Assembly (NCBI GenBank): GCA_943325425.2
Contig: CALPPJ020000079.1
Location: forward strand, 1-6,540
DNA: 6,540 nt
Direction: 5' to 3'
Source of the DNA: Bifidobacterium breve
Lineage (GTDB): Bacteria; Actinomycetota; Acidimicrobiia; Acidimicrobiales; Ilumatobacteraceae
In this document: piece by piece, positions 5,934-6,540 of the stretch
Layout of the letters: the number at the start of each line of letters is the position of its first letter
Position numbering within the stretch: position 1 is the stretch's first letter
Notes under the pieces: generated by a model
What the model was told of the DNA's origin: nothing
Seen by the model: only the letters and a program-made list of their open reading frames with translations
Databases searched by the model: none
Program-made: the position numbers and the translations under genes

Positions 5934-6540
5934 ATGACGATCGAATCCATACGAGAGCCGGCGGATCTTCGCCGATTGTCATATCTTGAAGTTGATGAAC
6001 TCGCTGGAGAAATACGCGATTTCATCGTCCAAGCCGTTGCAACCAATAGCGGTCACCTTGGTTCAAACCTTGGAGCAGTCGAATTAACACTGGCTCTCCA
6101 CCGAGTCTTCGACTCGCCGACTGACGCGATTTTGTGGGACACCGGACATCAGGCGTACGTGCACAAAATCGTAACTGGACGCGCTGCGGGGTTTAGTCAA
6201 CTTCGTCAGGCCGATGGATTATCGGGCTATCCCAGCCGCGAGGAAAGCAAACACGACTACATCGAAAATAGTCATGCCTCCACCGTTCTTTCCTATGCCT
6301 ACGGAATGTCAGTTGCCCGTGAAATAGGCGTTGACAAACACCGCCACATCGTTGCCGTGATAGGCGATGGCTCAATGACCGGCGGAATGGCCTATGAGGC
6401 ACTGAATAATCTCGGCCACAGTAAGCAACGGGTCATCATCGTGCTCAACGACAATGGGCGAAGCTACGCACCCACCATTTCTAACCTCACGCAACAATCG
6501 TCGGTTCTTGCATCTGTCGATAAAACGCCCCTGCCCGACC
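5934..6540 (+). CDS. dxs: 1-deoxy-D-xylulose-5-phosphate synthase, N-terminal third, cut by window edge
   Basis: Dxs condenses pyruvate and glyceraldehyde 3-phosphate, with thiamine diphosphate and Mg2+, to make DXP, the committed first step of the MEP route to isoprenoids. It is a cytoplasmic homodimer. The window holds 202 codons of a protein usually about 620-640 residues, with no stop before the edge. Visible blocks are NSGHLGSNLGAVELT (38-52) with active-site His41, LWDTGHQAYVHKIVTGR (67-83) with His72, the ENSHAST block (111-117), and the thiamine-diphosphate motif running from GDG (144-146) through the GSMTGGMAYEALNN stretch to NDN (172-174). These follow the actinobacterial form of the enzyme. 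The start ATG at 5934 places the conserved LRRLSYLEVDELAGEIRDF segment at residues 12-30, as in homologues. Together with UppP on the other strand it bears on undecaprenyl-lipid supply. Confidence 0.96.
   Translation, partial: MTIESIREPADLRRLSYLEVDELAGEIRDFIVQAVATNSGHLGSNLGAVELTLALHRVFDSPTDAILWDTGHQAYVHKIVTGRAAGFSQLRQADGLSGYPSREESKHDYIENSHASTVLSYAYGMSVAREIGVDKHRHIVAVIGDGSMTGGMAYEALNNLGHSKQRVIIVLNDNGRSYAPTISNLTQQSSVLASVDKTPLPD

Noticed and set aside
1..6540. tRNA or rRNA genes, CRISPR arrays, insertion sequences, integrase sites
   Set aside because: All but about 195 bases are accounted for by six clear coding genes, and the short gaps show no cloverleaf, spaced direct repeats or terminal inverted repeats.

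Overview
The window carries six protein-coding genes packed with only 34 to 69 bases between them (or a 4-base overlap), and no RNA gene, CRISPR array or mobile element that I can see. Base composition looks close to half G+C by eye. The Dxs N-terminus (SGHLGSNLG, then LWDTGHQAYVHK, then LNDNGRSYAP), the PAP2_3-type membrane phosphatase, the mix of GTG and ATG starts, and TAnnnT boxes six or seven bases before start codons all suggest an actinobacterium (Actinomycetota). A moderate-GC aquatic lineage, perhaps Acidimicrobiia, is my guess. No rRNA or other taxonomic marker is present, so the assignment is an inference.

Minus strand, read from about 4897 down to 1: an MFS transporter, tldD, tldE (pmbA-like) and uppP. 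The spacings are 34 nt, a 4-nt ATGA overlap, and 46 nt, so this is probably one transcription unit starting at the 4897/4944 divergent junction. uppP runs off the left edge with only its last few residues missing. tldD/tldE encode the two halves of a heterodimeric zinc protease: TldD keeps the metal site and TldE lacks it.

Plus strand, from 4944 to the right edge: a PAP2-superfamily membrane phosphatase with an unusual Asp/Gly-rich, two-cysteine loop, then the first 202 codons of dxs, the entry enzyme of the MEP isoprenoid pathway. The 46-bp divergent intergenic region appears to hold two promoters whose -10 boxes sit so close to the start codons that both mRNAs may be leaderless.

Functionally, three of the six genes touch isoprenoid or lipid-phosphate chemistry: Dxs supplies isoprene units, UppP recycles the undecaprenyl carrier, and PAP2 is a probable lipid phosphatase. 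The other three are a peptide-processing protease pair and a transporter. No RiPP precursor, toxin-antitoxin pair or obviously new system is visible. The genes are mostly ordinary, and the best leads are the PAP2 loop, the compact divergent promoters and the unknown substrate of TldD/TldE.
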